Shown in pieces: positions 1 through 7,894 of a stretch of DNA of 36,502 nt (positions are counted from its first letter, which is position 1; every line of letters begins with the position of its first letter). The DNA is from Bacteroidales bacterium UBA1794 (GTDB taxonomy: Bacteria; Bacteroidota; Bacteroidia; Bacteroidales; Bacteroidaceae): contig DCFW01000029.1 in assembly GCA_002315435.1 (NCBI GenBank), positions 1 to 36,502 on the forward strand. The letters are read 5' to 3'. The notes beneath the pieces are model-generated. The model saw nothing but the letters and a program-made list of their open reading frames with translations, was not told the origin of the DNA and did no database searches. The translations under genes and the position numbers were made by a program.

Positions 1-83
1 TAACATTCCGGAGACGCTTACAAAAAGTTTTCGCTGTCTATTCCCAATGCTTCGATTGCCAATCTCAGAGAAATAACTTCTAA

Positions 84-110
84 ATAAAAAGAACGAGGTG
101 CTACACCTCG
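84..110 (-). terminator. Intrinsic terminator of the DUF362 gene
   Basis: A perfect 7-bp stem (CGAGGTG at 94-100, CACCTCG at 104-110) with a 3-nt loop is followed, read on the minus strand, by TTCTTTTTATT. It lies 40 bp past the stop of the DUF362 reading frame, so it fits as that gene's terminator. The plus-strand side has no comparable T run. Confidence 0.7.
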
Positions 111-149
111 AAGGGTAATATTTCCTTTTTCATTGACTAAATTATTAAT

Positions 150-1172
150 TTATTTGTCTATACTTATCAAATTATATACCCGACGACCTAAACCTATTTC
201 CTCTCCATGCTCAAGCGTATGGATGGCATGTCGCGATTCCATTCTTTTAATAAGGTCCTTCCCTTTATTTTTATAGACCAAATCGACACAGGCTTGGTCC
301 AATGCAACTGGATCGAACGAAGCTAGAATGCCTATATCCGCCATCGTCGGATCTGCTGGATGAGAATCACAATCGCAGTCGACAGATAGTTTGTTCATGA
401 CACTTATATAAAGGATATGTTTGCCTTAACTATTTGCAACAGCAGATGCAGCTTCAGCCATCGACTCGAGAAAAGCATCCTGATTAGTATGCATTGCCGG
501 AGAAAAATCGCCCGTTTGTTTTACTTTTCCAGCGGAATGAATATACATTTTACCGTTAGCAGAAGCAATACCGATGGACATGTTTTTAATCGCTCCTCCA
601 AAACCGCCCATAGCATGTCCCTTAAAATGCGAAAGAATAATGAAGAAATTGTAATTTTTAAAATGTGATCCAACAAGATCTTCTTTCAAACGTTTGCCAT
701 TTTTTACAGGTAGAGATATTTCCCCGTCTTCATCCATAATATCTACTGGAGCAATCTCGGTAAAACCATGATCTATGGTTACTTGCTTATGCGATGCTGT
801 AGATGACCGCTTGCCACCATATGCTGTATTACATTCCACAATAGTTCCATTAACCGATTGTACAAAATCTTTTATTAATTCAGGATGAAGATAATTATTT
901 CCACCAGGTTCGCCCGTACTGATTTTTACGGCAACTTTTCCTTCCGCCTTTCTGCCAAGAGCTTTATATACAGCCATTAATCCTTCCGAAGAAAGATTTT
1001 TAGTAAAAAAAACATTCGGCAATTTTACGGTGTTCTTCTTGCTTGATGCATTTGAATGTTGTTTCATTCTATCCGCATTTTTACTCGGTAATGACCCTGC
1101 AATAGAGAAACTGGTTCCTCCTATGAATAAGAAGAAGAAAGTAAATAAAGCCACACTGATTTTCTTTTTCAT
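150..1172 (-). pseudogene. DUF362-family protein interrupted by one in-frame TAA
   Basis: The frame starting at ATG 1172 has a signal peptide (hydrophobic stretch around residues 5-25, KKKISVALFTFFFLFIGG) and runs 248 codons to TAA at 426-428. The same frame then continues without a shift for 92 codons (GKHILYISVMNKLSVDCDCD, then SHPADPTMADIGILASFDPVALDQACVDL) to the stop at 150. The two halves together have the layout of DUF362 proteins, a poorly characterised family often linked to iron-sulfur chemistry. The HFKGHAMGGFGGAIKNMSIG motif is in the first half and a CDCD motif in the second. The break is a single nonsense codon, with no frameshift or insertion. The second part has ATG at 396-398, but this is an internal Met of the family rather than a convincing new start. 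The gene may be a recent pseudogene, may yield a truncated protein, or may reflect a base-call error. A small ORF lies 11 bp upstream. Confidence 0.75.
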
Positions 1173-1183
1173 ATTTTTTATTT

Positions 1184-1342
1184 TTAAGATTGATATTCGA
1201 ATTTATTTGCAATCATTGCACGAGATTGTTCCATATCAACAATTTCCTGAGCGACATTTTCGAGGAACACCTTATCATCACTTACCGGTTTCAGTGGACA
1301 ATAAGCTAATCGATTATCCTTAAGATGTTCCATGTATGTCAT
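1184..1342 (-). CDS. Small hypothetical protein (52 aa) upstream of DUF362
   Basis: This ORF begins ATG at 1340-1342 (MTYMEHLKDNRLAYCPLKPV...) and ends ...MIANKFEYQS with TAA at 1184-1186. An in-frame ATG at 1331-1333 is an alternative start. Its stop is 11 bp before the DUF362 start, on the same strand, so the two would be co-transcribed. The composition is that of an ordinary soluble protein with an acidic, probably helical C-terminal half (KVFLENVAQEIVDMEQSRAM). I do not recognise the family. It could be a genuine small protein or the surviving C-terminal piece of a longer gene. No perfect -7 promoter box is visible just upstream (the nearest, TTAATTTG, has one mismatch). Confidence 0.4.
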   Translation of the reverse strand: MTYMEHLKDNRLAYCPLKPVSDDKVFLENVAQEIVDMEQSRAMIANKFEYQS

Positions 1343-1760
1343 TCTATATTATTTTTAGTTACAAATTAAAATAATAAAAAAAGATATGATATTAAACAAA
1401 TTACTGTTTGTTGTATACGAATTACCGATAATCATTTATTCATCAAACTACAAAAAATATGTCTTTGAGTCTTATTTCAAGTTATTGCTTGTTAGACCGG
1501 ATTTATATCGTTTCGAATATCATAAGGAAAAACAGATCAACTATCTCATACCTTCGATGCATTCAGAATTGCCTGCATACTTTTCTATCAACTTTGCAGC
1601 TAAAGATAGAACTGAAATAGTACGAATGTACTCTCCTTATTTTTCTAATCTCACAAACAACTTAATTTAATGTGACAAAGCTATGTTAACTAGTCTCAAT
1701 TGTCAGTACGAAAAACTTTGTAAATTAGTGAATAGCCTCATAAATCGTTGGACATGGGGA
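1343..1760. other. Intergenic gap with no supportable gene
   Basis: AT-rich stretch between the small ORF and the tRNA-Asp terminator. A 94-codon plus-strand frame is open at 1386-1670 (Tyr-, Phe- and Leu-rich, no recognisable motif). It has no promoter box, no conserved neighbour and no family resemblance that I can see, so I do not call it. No other structure is evident. Confidence 0.4.
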
Positions 1761-1763
1761 GGG

Positions 1764-1807
1764 AGTAAAAAGTAAAGCCCTGAAAGAATATCTTCCAGAG
1801 CTTTACT
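1764..1807 (-). terminator. Terminator of the tRNA-Asp pair
   Basis: Inverted repeat AGTAAAGCCCTG (1771-1782) / CAGAGCTTTACT (1796-1807), 12 bp with one mismatch. Read on the minus strand it is followed by TTTTACT. It lies 22 bp past the 3' end of the downstream tRNA-Asp and closes that transcription unit. Confidence 0.7.
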
Positions 1808-1829
1808 TATAATTCAATTTTAAGCTTTG

Positions 1830-1903
1830 CGGTGCGTATGGGACTCGAACCCATGACCCCATGCGTGACAGGCATGTATTCTAACCAGCTGAACTAACAC
1901 ACC
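1830..1903 (-). tRNA. tRNA-Asp (GTC), copy 2 with a G-U acceptor pair
   Basis: The reverse complement folds as a 74-nt cloverleaf with anticodon GTC in CCTGTCACG, the T-loop stretch GGTTCGAGTCC and discriminator G. CCA is not encoded. The acceptor stem reads GGTGTGT against ACGCACC, so position 5 is U paired with G68 as a wobble, where the upstream copy has a C-G pair. This is the only difference between the two copies. It is the downstream member of a two-tRNA transcript. Confidence 0.95.
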
Positions 1904-1939
1904 TAGAGAAACAATATAAAGCAATTATAAATAAAAAGG

Positions 1940-2013
1940 CGGTGCGTATGGGACTCGAACCCATGACCCCATGCGTGACAGGCATGTATTCTAACCAGCT
2001 GAACTAACGCACC
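1940..2013 (-). tRNA. tRNA-Asp (GTC), copy 1
   Basis: A 74-nt cloverleaf on the minus strand with a fully Watson-Crick acceptor stem GGTGCGT/ACGCACC, anticodon GTC, the T-loop stretch GGTTCGAGTCC and discriminator G. CCA is not encoded. It is the promoter-proximal member of the pair, separated from copy 2 by 36 bp. Confidence 0.95.
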
Positions 2014-2048
2014 AATATCTTTATTACTATCTCTCTCGATTGCGGATG

Positions 2049-2079
2049 CAAAGGTAGATATATTTTTTGAATCTCCAAA
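2049..2079 (-). promoter_or_regulatory. Bacteroidota-type promoter of the tRNA-Asp pair
   Basis: On the minus strand there is TTTG (2076-2079), a 19-bp spacer, then TACCTTTG (2049-2056). This matches both parts of the Bacteroides consensus TTTG-N19-21-TAnnTTTG and is the best promoter in the window. Initiation would fall near 2042, about 29 bp before the first tRNA. Confidence 0.85.
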
Positions 2080-2246
2080 TATTTATCTAAAAAAAATATA
2101 TGCAGGATCGTTTCTTCTCCTCTCAAAACAAAAGTTCAAATAGCATTAAGTGAATAATTATCGCATATCCTCTTCATTAATTAAAAGGAAAGCAACACTT
2201 TTATTAAAAAAAGTAAGCAAAACACATCCATTTTGTAATAAATCGC

Positions 2247-2254
2247 TATCTTTG
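2247..2254 (+). promoter_or_regulatory. -7 box upstream of purU/his block
   Basis: Perfect TAnnTTTG match (TATCTTTG), with no clear TTTG at the -33 distance. Initiation near 2261 leaves about 24 nt of leader before ATG 2285. It lies downstream of the longer possible ORF start at 2150, so it decides the purU start. Confidence 0.65.
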
Positions 2255-2284
2255 CGGGTGATTTTCAAGTATAAATGGATTATC

Positions 2285-3151
2285 ATGCAAAATAGTAAAA
2301 ACTCAGCAACCCTATTACTTCACTGCCCTGATAAATCAGGAATAATAGCAGAAGTAACAAATTTCATTACAATCAATAAAGGTAATATTATTTATCTTGA
2401 TCAGTACGTAGACCATTTAGAAAATGTCTTTTTTATGCGTATTGAGTGGGAACTGGATAATTTTTTGATACCAAAAGACAAGGTAAATGACTATTTTGAG
2501 ACTCTTTATGCTCAAAAATATGACATGCAATTTAAGCTATACTTCAGCAATGAGAAACCACGCATGGCTATATTTGTTTCAAAAATGTCACATTGTCTTT
2601 ATGATATGCTGGCACGTTACAATGCAGGTGAATGGGAGGTGGAAATTCCACTGATCATAAGCAATCATCCTGACTTGCAACACGTAGCGGAACGGTTCGG
2701 AATCCCTTACTATGTATTCCCCATTACTAAAGAGAACAAGAAAGAGCAGGAACAAAAAGAAATGGAATTACTGAAAAAGGAAAAGGTAAATTTCATTGTT
2801 TTGGCAAGATATATGCAAGTAGTCTCTGAAGATATGATTGCCGCCTATCCTAACCGCATCATCAATATTCATCATTCATTTTTACCGGCTTTCGTAGGTG
2901 CTAAGCCTTACCATCAAGCGTATGCAAGAGGTGTGAAAATTATTGGTGCGACCAGCCACTATGTAACAGTAGACTTGGATGCAGGCCCTATCATTGAACA
3001 AGATGTAGTGAGAATCAGTCATAAAGACACTCCCGCATCGCTCGTTATGAAAGGCAAAGATTTGGAAAAGATTGTGCTTTCAAGAGCTGTGTTGAAGCAT
3101 ATCGAAAGAAAAGTATTGATCTATCAAAACAAGACGGTTATATTTAGTTAA
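2285..3151 (+). CDS. purU: Formyltetrahydrofolate deformylase PurU
   Basis: PurU hydrolyses 10-formyl-THF to THF and formate, balancing one-carbon pools and supplying formate for purine synthesis. The 288-residue product has an N-terminal ACT domain (about residues 7-85, SATLLLHCPDKSGIIAEVTN) and a C-terminal formyltransferase-fold domain. The Asn-His-Asp catalytic set is visible as N194 and H196 (NIHHSFLPAF) and D232 (DAGPI). The start at 2285 is preferred over the in-frame ATG at 2150. It gives the usual family length of about 285 residues, the extra 45 residues do not resemble PurU, and the -7 box at 2247 lies between the two. It is the first gene of the plus-strand block, 9 bp before hisH. 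High confidence. Confidence 0.95.
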   Translation: MQNSKNSATLLLHCPDKSGIIAEVTNFITINKGNIIYLDQYVDHLENVFFMRIEWELDNFLIPKDKVNDYFETLYAQKYDMQFKLYFSNEKPRMAIFVSKMSHCLYDMLARYNAGEWEVEIPLIISNHPDLQHVAERFGIPYYVFPITKENKKEQEQKEMELLKKEKVNFIVLARYMQVVSEDMIAAYPNRIINIHHSFLPAFVGAKPYHQAYARGVKIIGATSHYVTVDLDAGPIIEQDVVRISHKDTPASLVMKGKDLEKIVLSRAVLKHIERKVLIYQNKTVIFS

Positions 3152-3160
3152 TGTAACAAT

Positions 3161-3760
3161 ATGAAAGTAGCTATCGTAAAATACAACGCAGGTAATATTT
3201 ATTCTGTGAATTATGCCTTGAAAAGATTGGGCATTGAAGCTGATATTACCGATAACAAAGAAGCTTTGCAAGCTGCTGATCGAGTAATATTTCCCGGTGT
3301 AGGTGAGGCATCCACGACAATGGATTACTTACGTGGGCATAATCTGGATGAACTTATTTGTGATTTGAAGCAACCTGTATTGGGCATTTGTCTGGGAATG
3401 CAATTGATGTGCAAAAGTTCGGAAGAAGGAAACACTTCGTGCCTGGGATTGTTCGATACGGATGTAGTAAAGTTTATCCCTAAATCACATGAAGAAAAGA
3501 TTCCACATATGGGCTGGAACACCATTACAAAGACAAACAGTGATTTGTTTCTAGGATTCGATAAACCGGAATTTGTATATTTTGTGCATAGCTTTTATGT
3601 TCCCTTAAATCCCTACACTGCCGCACAAACCGGCTATACTTTACCTTTTAGTGCAGCATTACATAAAGAGAACTTTTATGCTACTCAATTTCATCCGGAG
3701 AAAAGCGGTTCGGTAGGAGAAAAGATTTTACGTAATTTTATTGACTTGAAAAATGATTGA
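3161..3760 (+). CDS. hisH: Imidazole glycerol phosphate synthase subunit HisH
   Basis: HisH is the glutaminase subunit that feeds ammonia to HisF in the fifth step of histidine synthesis. It is a class I glutamine amidotransferase of 199 residues, the normal length. The catalytic triad is visible: nucleophile C77 in GICLGMQL, and H178 and E180 in FHPEKSG. Its last 8 bases overlap the hisA start, which suggests translational coupling, and hisF, its complex partner, is two genes on. Co-transcription with purU is likely because only 9 bp separate them. Confidence 0.97.
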   Translation: MKVAIVKYNAGNIYSVNYALKRLGIEADITDNKEALQAADRVIFPGVGEASTTMDYLRGHNLDELICDLKQPVLGICLGMQLMCKSSEEGNTSCLGLFDTDVVKFIPKSHEEKIPHMGWNTITKTNSDLFLGFDKPEFVYFVHSFYVPLNPYTAAQTGYTLPFSAALHKENFYATQFHPEKSGSVGEKILRNFIDLKND

Positions 3761-4472
3761 GATAATTCCGGCAATAGATATTATCGACGGCAAATGTGTG
3801 CGTCTTTCAAAAGGCGATTATGATACCCAAAAGGTATACAATGAGAACCCTTTAGAGGTTGCAAAAGAATTTGAAGCAAACGGCATCAAACGTATTCACA
3901 TTGTAGATCTTGACGGTGCAGCATCAAAACACATTATAAATTATCCTACCCTTGAAAGAATTGCAAATGCTACAAACCTTGTGATTGATTTTGGTGGAGG
4001 AATAAAGTCGGATGAGGATCTGCGTATTGCTTTCGAAAGTGGTGCCCAAATGATTACTGGAGGAAGTATTGCTGTAAAAGAACCGGAGAAATTTACAAGA
4101 TGGATTGATACTTACTCGCCGGAGAGAATAATCCTTGGTGCTGATGCCAAAGATAAAAAGATTGCAGTAAACGGTTGGATGGAAAATACAGATACCGATC
4201 TGATATCCTATTTGAATGACTATATAAAGAAAGGTATTTGTAAAGTCATTTGCACAGATATTGATTGTGACGGTATGCTACAAGGACCATCAACCGATTT
4301 GTACAAAGAAATACTTGAAAACTTCCCGAATCTTTACTTGATTGCCAGTGGAGGTATCAGCAGTATTGAAGATATTGAAAAGCTTGAAGAAGCCGGTATT
4401 CCGGCTGTGATCTTCGGGAAAGCTATATACGAAGGTAAAGTTAATTTAAAAGATTTACAACAATTCTTATAA
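3753..4472 (+). CDS. hisA: ProFAR isomerase HisA
   Basis: HisA is the phosphoribosylformimino-AICAR ribotide isomerase (fourth step of the histidine pathway), a TIM barrel of 239 residues. The two catalytic aspartates of the family fit D9 (IIPAIDIIDGKCVRL) and D131 (LGADAKD), and phosphate-binding glycines are seen in DFGGGIKS and IASGGISS. The start is fixed by the 8-base overlap with hisH. Gene order hisH-hisA-hisF follows the substrate flow through the middle of the pathway. Confidence 0.97.
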   Translation: MIEIIPAIDIIDGKCVRLSKGDYDTQKVYNENPLEVAKEFEANGIKRIHIVDLDGAASKHIINYPTLERIANATNLVIDFGGGIKSDEDLRIAFESGAQMITGGSIAVKEPEKFTRWIDTYSPERIILGADAKDKKIAVNGWMENTDTDLISYLNDYIKKGICKVICTDIDCDGMLQGPSTDLYKEILENFPNLYLIASGGISSIEDIEKLEEAGIPAVIFGKAIYEGKVNLKDLQQFL

Positions 4473-4484
4473 TAACGGTTTTCT

Positions 4485-5243
4485 ATGTTAGCAAAAAGAA
4501 TAATTCCATGCCTCGATATCAAGAACGGTATAACCGTAAAGGGTACTAATTTTGTTAATCTTCGCGAAGCAGGCGACCCGGTTGCTCTAGGAAAAGCATA
4601 TAGTGACCAAGGTGCTGATGAATTGGTCTATCTGGACATTACTGCCAGCTTCGAAGGGAGAAAAACTTTTACCGATCTCGTTAAACGTGTTGCCAGTAAT
4701 CTAAGTATTCCATTCACTGTGGGAGGAGGCATCAATGAAATTGCAGACGTGGAACGGTTGCTAGGTGCGGGAGCTGATAAAGTTTCTATTAATTCATCAG
4801 CTATTAAAAATCCGAATTTAATTAATGAAATTGCCCATAACTTTGGAGCTCAAGTATGTGTGGTTGCGATAGATGCAAAAAAGCAACTTGATGGCTCATG
4901 GCTTTGCTATCTAAATGGCGGACGTGTGAAAACCGATAAGGAATTGTTTGCATGGGCGAAAGAAGCTGCTGATAGAGGTGCCGGAGAAATATTATTCACC
5001 AGCATGGATCATGATGGAGTAAAAGAAGGCTATGCCAATGACGCGCTTGCCCATTTGGCCGATACACTTTCCATTCCGGTTATTGCATCAGGAGGAGCAG
5101 GCAACATGGAACATTTTAAAGATGTATTTTCTATAGGAAGAGCTGATGCGGCATTGGCTGCGAGCGTTTTTCACTTTGGAGAGATAAAAATATCCGAATT
5201 AAAATCTTATCTTTGTGCCAACGGTATCACCGTTAGACAATAA
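4485..5243 (+). CDS. hisF: Imidazole glycerol phosphate synthase subunit HisF
   Basis: HisF is the cyclase subunit that uses HisH-derived ammonia to convert PRFAR to imidazole glycerol phosphate plus AICAR. The protein is a 252-residue TIM barrel homologous to HisA. The key acids are at D11 (IIPCLDIKNG) and D130 (VVAIDAKK), the same positions as in characterised HisF proteins. Phosphate-binding loops appear as FTVGGGIN and IASGGAGN. It starts 12 bp after hisA. Confidence 0.97.
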   Translation: MLAKRIIPCLDIKNGITVKGTNFVNLREAGDPVALGKAYSDQGADELVYLDITASFEGRKTFTDLVKRVASNLSIPFTVGGGINEIADVERLLGAGADKVSINSSAIKNPNLINEIAHNFGAQVCVVAIDAKKQLDGSWLCYLNGGRVKTDKELFAWAKEAADRGAGEILFTSMDHDGVKEGYANDALAHLADTLSIPVIASGGAGNMEHFKDVFSIGRADAALAASVFHFGEIKISELKSYLCANGITVRQ

Positions 5244-5258
5244 TAAAACTATATAAAT

Positions 5259-5858
5259 ATGAACAATTTAGATTTTGAAAAAATGAATGGATTGTTGCCG
5301 GCAATCATTCAAGACAGTTATACCCAGAAAGTGTTGATGCTGGGCTTCATGAACAAGGAAGCTTATGAAAAAACACTTGAAACCAAAAAGGTAACATTTT
5401 ATAGTCGCTCAAGGAAATGCTTGTGGACAAAAGGTGAAACCAGTGGGAATTTCTTGAATGTTGTTGAAATGAAATCTGATTGTGACAATGATACTCTACT
5501 TATTAAAGTAATACCCGAAGGACCTGTATGCCACACCGGAGCAGATACATGCTGGAATGAAGAGAATAAAAACGATGTTCTCTTTCTGGAATATTTGCAA
5601 GATTTTATATCTAAACGATTCAAAGACATGCCTGAAGGATCATACACTACTTCTTTATTTCAATCGGGAGTAAATCGTATGGCTCAAAAAGTAGGTGAAG
5701 AGGCTGTAGAAACTGTAATTGAAGCAACCAACGGTACTGACGACCGTTTAATCTACGAAGGTGCTGACTTAATCTATCACCTTATTGTGTTGCTTACCTC
5801 GAAGGGATATAGAATCGAAGACTTAATTAGAGAATTAAAGAAAAGACATAAAGAATAA
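5259..5858 (+). CDS. hisI: Bifunctional PR-AMP cyclohydrolase / PR-ATP pyrophosphohydrolase HisIE
   Basis: This fusion enzyme performs steps two and three of histidine synthesis. The N-terminal HisI domain (about residues 1-110) has the metal-binding CHTGADTCW motif and FYSRSRKCLWTKGETSGN. The C-terminal HisE domain (about 115-199) has the helical motif KVGEEAVETVIEA and the GADLIYHLIVLL stretch. The length of 199 residues is normal for the fusion. It follows hisF by 15 bp. The early histidine genes (hisG, D, C, B) are not in this window. Confidence 0.97.
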   Translation: MNNLDFEKMNGLLPAIIQDSYTQKVLMLGFMNKEAYEKTLETKKVTFYSRSRKCLWTKGETSGNFLNVVEMKSDCDNDTLLIKVIPEGPVCHTGADTCWNEENKNDVLFLEYLQDFISKRFKDMPEGSYTTSLFQSGVNRMAQKVGEEAVETVIEATNGTDDRLIYEGADLIYHLIVLLTSKGYRIEDLIRELKKRHKE

Positions 5859-5865
5859 TAGGACC

Positions 5866-6558
5866 ATGGATGAAACTCTGATAAAATATCAAGACGTAAG
5901 TTTTAATCAGGGAGATGTATGTGTGCTCTCTGATGTAAATCTGGAAGTTCAACCGGGAGAATTTATATATATTATAGGTAAAGTTGGTTCCGGTAAGACC
6001 AGCTTACTTAAAACAATCTACGCAGAATTGCCCATTGCTTTAGGAGAAGCTGAAGCATTAGGGTATAATCTGAAAGAAATAAAGAATAACAAAATTCAAC
6101 AACTTCGCCGTAAATTGGGGATTGTTTTCCAAGACTTTCAACTTCTCACGGATAGAACTGTTTATGATAATCTCAACTTTGTACTACGTGCAACCGGTTG
6201 GACAGACAAAACAAAAATAAGCAATCGCATCGAAGAAGTGTTATTAGAAGTTGGAATGCCCAACAAAGGATACAAATATCCGAATCAATTAAGCGGAGGT
6301 GAACAGCAACGTATTGTGATTGCACGGGCTATATTGAATAATCCGGCTCTGATTCTTGCTGATGAACCGACAGGAAACTTAGATGTAGAGACTGGAAGAC
6401 GCATTGTGGAATTACTAAGATCAATAAGTCAACAGGGCTCAACCGTGATTATGAGTACACATAACCTGCAATTGGTACAAGACTATCCGGCAAAAGTATT
6501 CCGAATCGAGGATCATAAAATGAAAGAAGTGGAATTGAACGAAAATATAAATCTATAA
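5866..6558 (+). CDS. ftsE: FtsE-type ABC transporter ATP-binding protein
   Basis: This is a 230-residue cytoplasmic ATPase of the FtsE/LolD/MacB group. It has Walker A GKVGSGKTSLLK (about residues 38-49), the Q-loop region GIVFQDFQLL, signature LSGGEQQR, Walker B ALILADEPTGNLD and the switch His in MSTHN. FtsE works with the membrane protein FtsX to activate peptidoglycan hydrolases at the septum. The closest call is FtsE by overall resemblance, but no ftsX lies nearby, and LolD-like use with another permease cannot be excluded. It is embedded between hisIE (7 bp) and lysC (11 bp), so it is probably co-transcribed with amino-acid genes without sharing their function. Confidence 0.8.
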   Translation: MDETLIKYQDVSFNQGDVCVLSDVNLEVQPGEFIYIIGKVGSGKTSLLKTIYAELPIALGEAEALGYNLKEIKNNKIQQLRRKLGIVFQDFQLLTDRTVYDNLNFVLRATGWTDKTKISNRIEEVLLEVGMPNKGYKYPNQLSGGEQQRIVIARAILNNPALILADEPTGNLDVETGRRIVELLRSISQQGSTVIMSTHNLQLVQDYPAKVFRIEDHKMKEVELNENINL

Positions 6559-6569
6559 AATAACTAAAG

Positions 6570-7892
6570 ATGAAAGTTTTAAAGTTTGGAGGTACCTCTG
6601 TCGGTTCGGCCCAAAGAATGAAAGATGTGGCCAAACTCATCAATGATGGAGGACAGAAGATTGTAGTGCTCTCAGCTATGTCAGGAACAACCAACACATT
6701 AGTAGAAATTTCCAACTATATGTACAAAAAGAATCCTGAAGGGGCGAATGACATCATTAATAAGTTGGAGGATAAATACAAAGGGCACTTAGACGAACTT
6801 TTCTCAACGGAAGAATATAAACAAAAAGCCTGGAACGTTCTAAGAAAACATTTTGACGAACTACGCTCTTATACCAAAGATCTTTTTACTTTATTTGAAG
6901 AGAAATCAGTTCTATCTAAAGGTGAATTGATTTCAACAAATATGATGAACTTTTATCTCCAGGAACTAGGTTTAAAATCTATATTGATACCTGCTCTTGA
7001 GTACATGCGTACAGACAAAGACAATGAACCTGATCCTGCTTATATTCAGAAAAAACTAAAAGAGTTGTTAGAGCTGAATAAAGATGCAGACATATATATA
7101 ACCCAAGGATTCATATGCCGCAATGCATACGGAGAAGTTGACAACCTGCAACGCGGAGGCAGCGACTACACTGCCAGTCTTGTAGGGGCTGCTATCAAAG
7201 CTGACGAAATAGAAATCTGGACGGATATTGACGGCATGCATGACAATGACCCACGCGTAGTTGATAAAACATCTCCTGTACGCAAATTGCATTTCGAAGA
7301 GGCTGCCGAGCTTGCTTATTTCGGGGCTAAAATTTTGCATCCGACATGTATACAACCGGCTAAGTTTGCGAATATTCCCGTGCGCCTCCTCAATACAATG
7401 GATCCTTCGGCTCCCGGTACAATGATCAGCAATCAAACTGAAAAGAATAAAATAAAAGCTGTAGCAGCTAAAGACAATATCACCGCTATAAAAATAAAGT
7501 CAAGTAGAATGTTGCTGGCTTACGGATTTTTACGCAAAGTATTTGAAATATTCGAAAGCTACCAAACATCTATCGACATGGTTTGCACATCCGAAGTGGG
7601 CGTATCCGTTAGCATAGATAACAAACAACATCTACCTGAGATCTTAGATGATTTAAAAAAATATGGTATAGTTACTATTGATGATGACATGTGCATTGTT
7701 TGTGTCGTAGGTGACTTGCAATGGGAAAACATCGGCTTTGAATCATTGGCACTTGACGCAATGAAGCACATTCCTGTGCGTATGGTTTCATATGGTGGTA
7801 GTAACTATAATATTTCATTTTTAATTCGTGAAAGTGATAAAAAAGCTGCATTACAGGCTTTAAGTGATATACTTTTCAACAATAAGAAATAA
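6570..7892 (+). CDS. lysC: Aspartate kinase
   Basis: The enzyme phosphorylates aspartate to commit carbon to the lysine/DAP, threonine and methionine branch. The 440-residue monofunctional protein opens with the kinase motif KFGGTSVGS and has FICRNAYGEVDNLQRGGSDYTA and EIWTDIDGMHDNDPR in the catalytic domain. A C-terminal regulatory region (from about residue 300) has two ACT-like units (AIKIKSSRMLLAYGFLRKVF... and CIVCVVGD...), so feedback control by an amino acid is expected. No homoserine dehydrogenase is fused. The stop is 2 bp before lysA, so the two lysine genes are tightly coupled. Confidence 0.95.
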   Translation: MKVLKFGGTSVGSAQRMKDVAKLINDGGQKIVVLSAMSGTTNTLVEISNYMYKKNPEGANDIINKLEDKYKGHLDELFSTEEYKQKAWNVLRKHFDELRSYTKDLFTLFEEKSVLSKGELISTNMMNFYLQELGLKSILIPALEYMRTDKDNEPDPAYIQKKLKELLELNKDADIYITQGFICRNAYGEVDNLQRGGSDYTASLVGAAIKADEIEIWTDIDGMHDNDPRVVDKTSPVRKLHFEEAAELAYFGAKILHPTCIQPAKFANIPVRLLNTMDPSAPGTMISNQTEKNKIKAVAAKDNITAIKIKSSRMLLAYGFLRKVFEIFESYQTSIDMVCTSEVGVSVSIDNKQHLPEILDDLKKYGIVTIDDDMCIVCVVGDLQWENIGFESLALDAMKHIPVRMVSYGGSNYNISFLIRESDKKAALQALSDILFNNKK

Positions 7893-7894
7893 AT

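Noticed and set aside
4..87. Protein-like C-terminal stretch (SGDAYKKFSLSIPNASIANL...) at the left edge
   Set aside because: An in-frame TAA at 1-3 precedes it and there is no start codon, so it cannot be the tail of an intact gene entering the window. At most it is a remnant, and it is too short to assign.
1344..1400. Promoter for the small ORF-DUF362 unit
   Set aside because: The best box, TTAATTTG, has one mismatch, and the nearest TTTG is 27 bp away, outside the usual spacing.
1386..1670. 94-codon plus-strand ORF in the gap before the tRNA-Asp terminator
   Set aside because: No recognisable motif, no promoter box and no coherent neighbours. The length is within what AT-rich non-coding sequence can give by chance.
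2150..2284. N-terminal extension of PurU
   Set aside because: The extra 45 residues do not resemble PurU, and a perfect -7 box lies at 2247-2254, downstream of the longer start.
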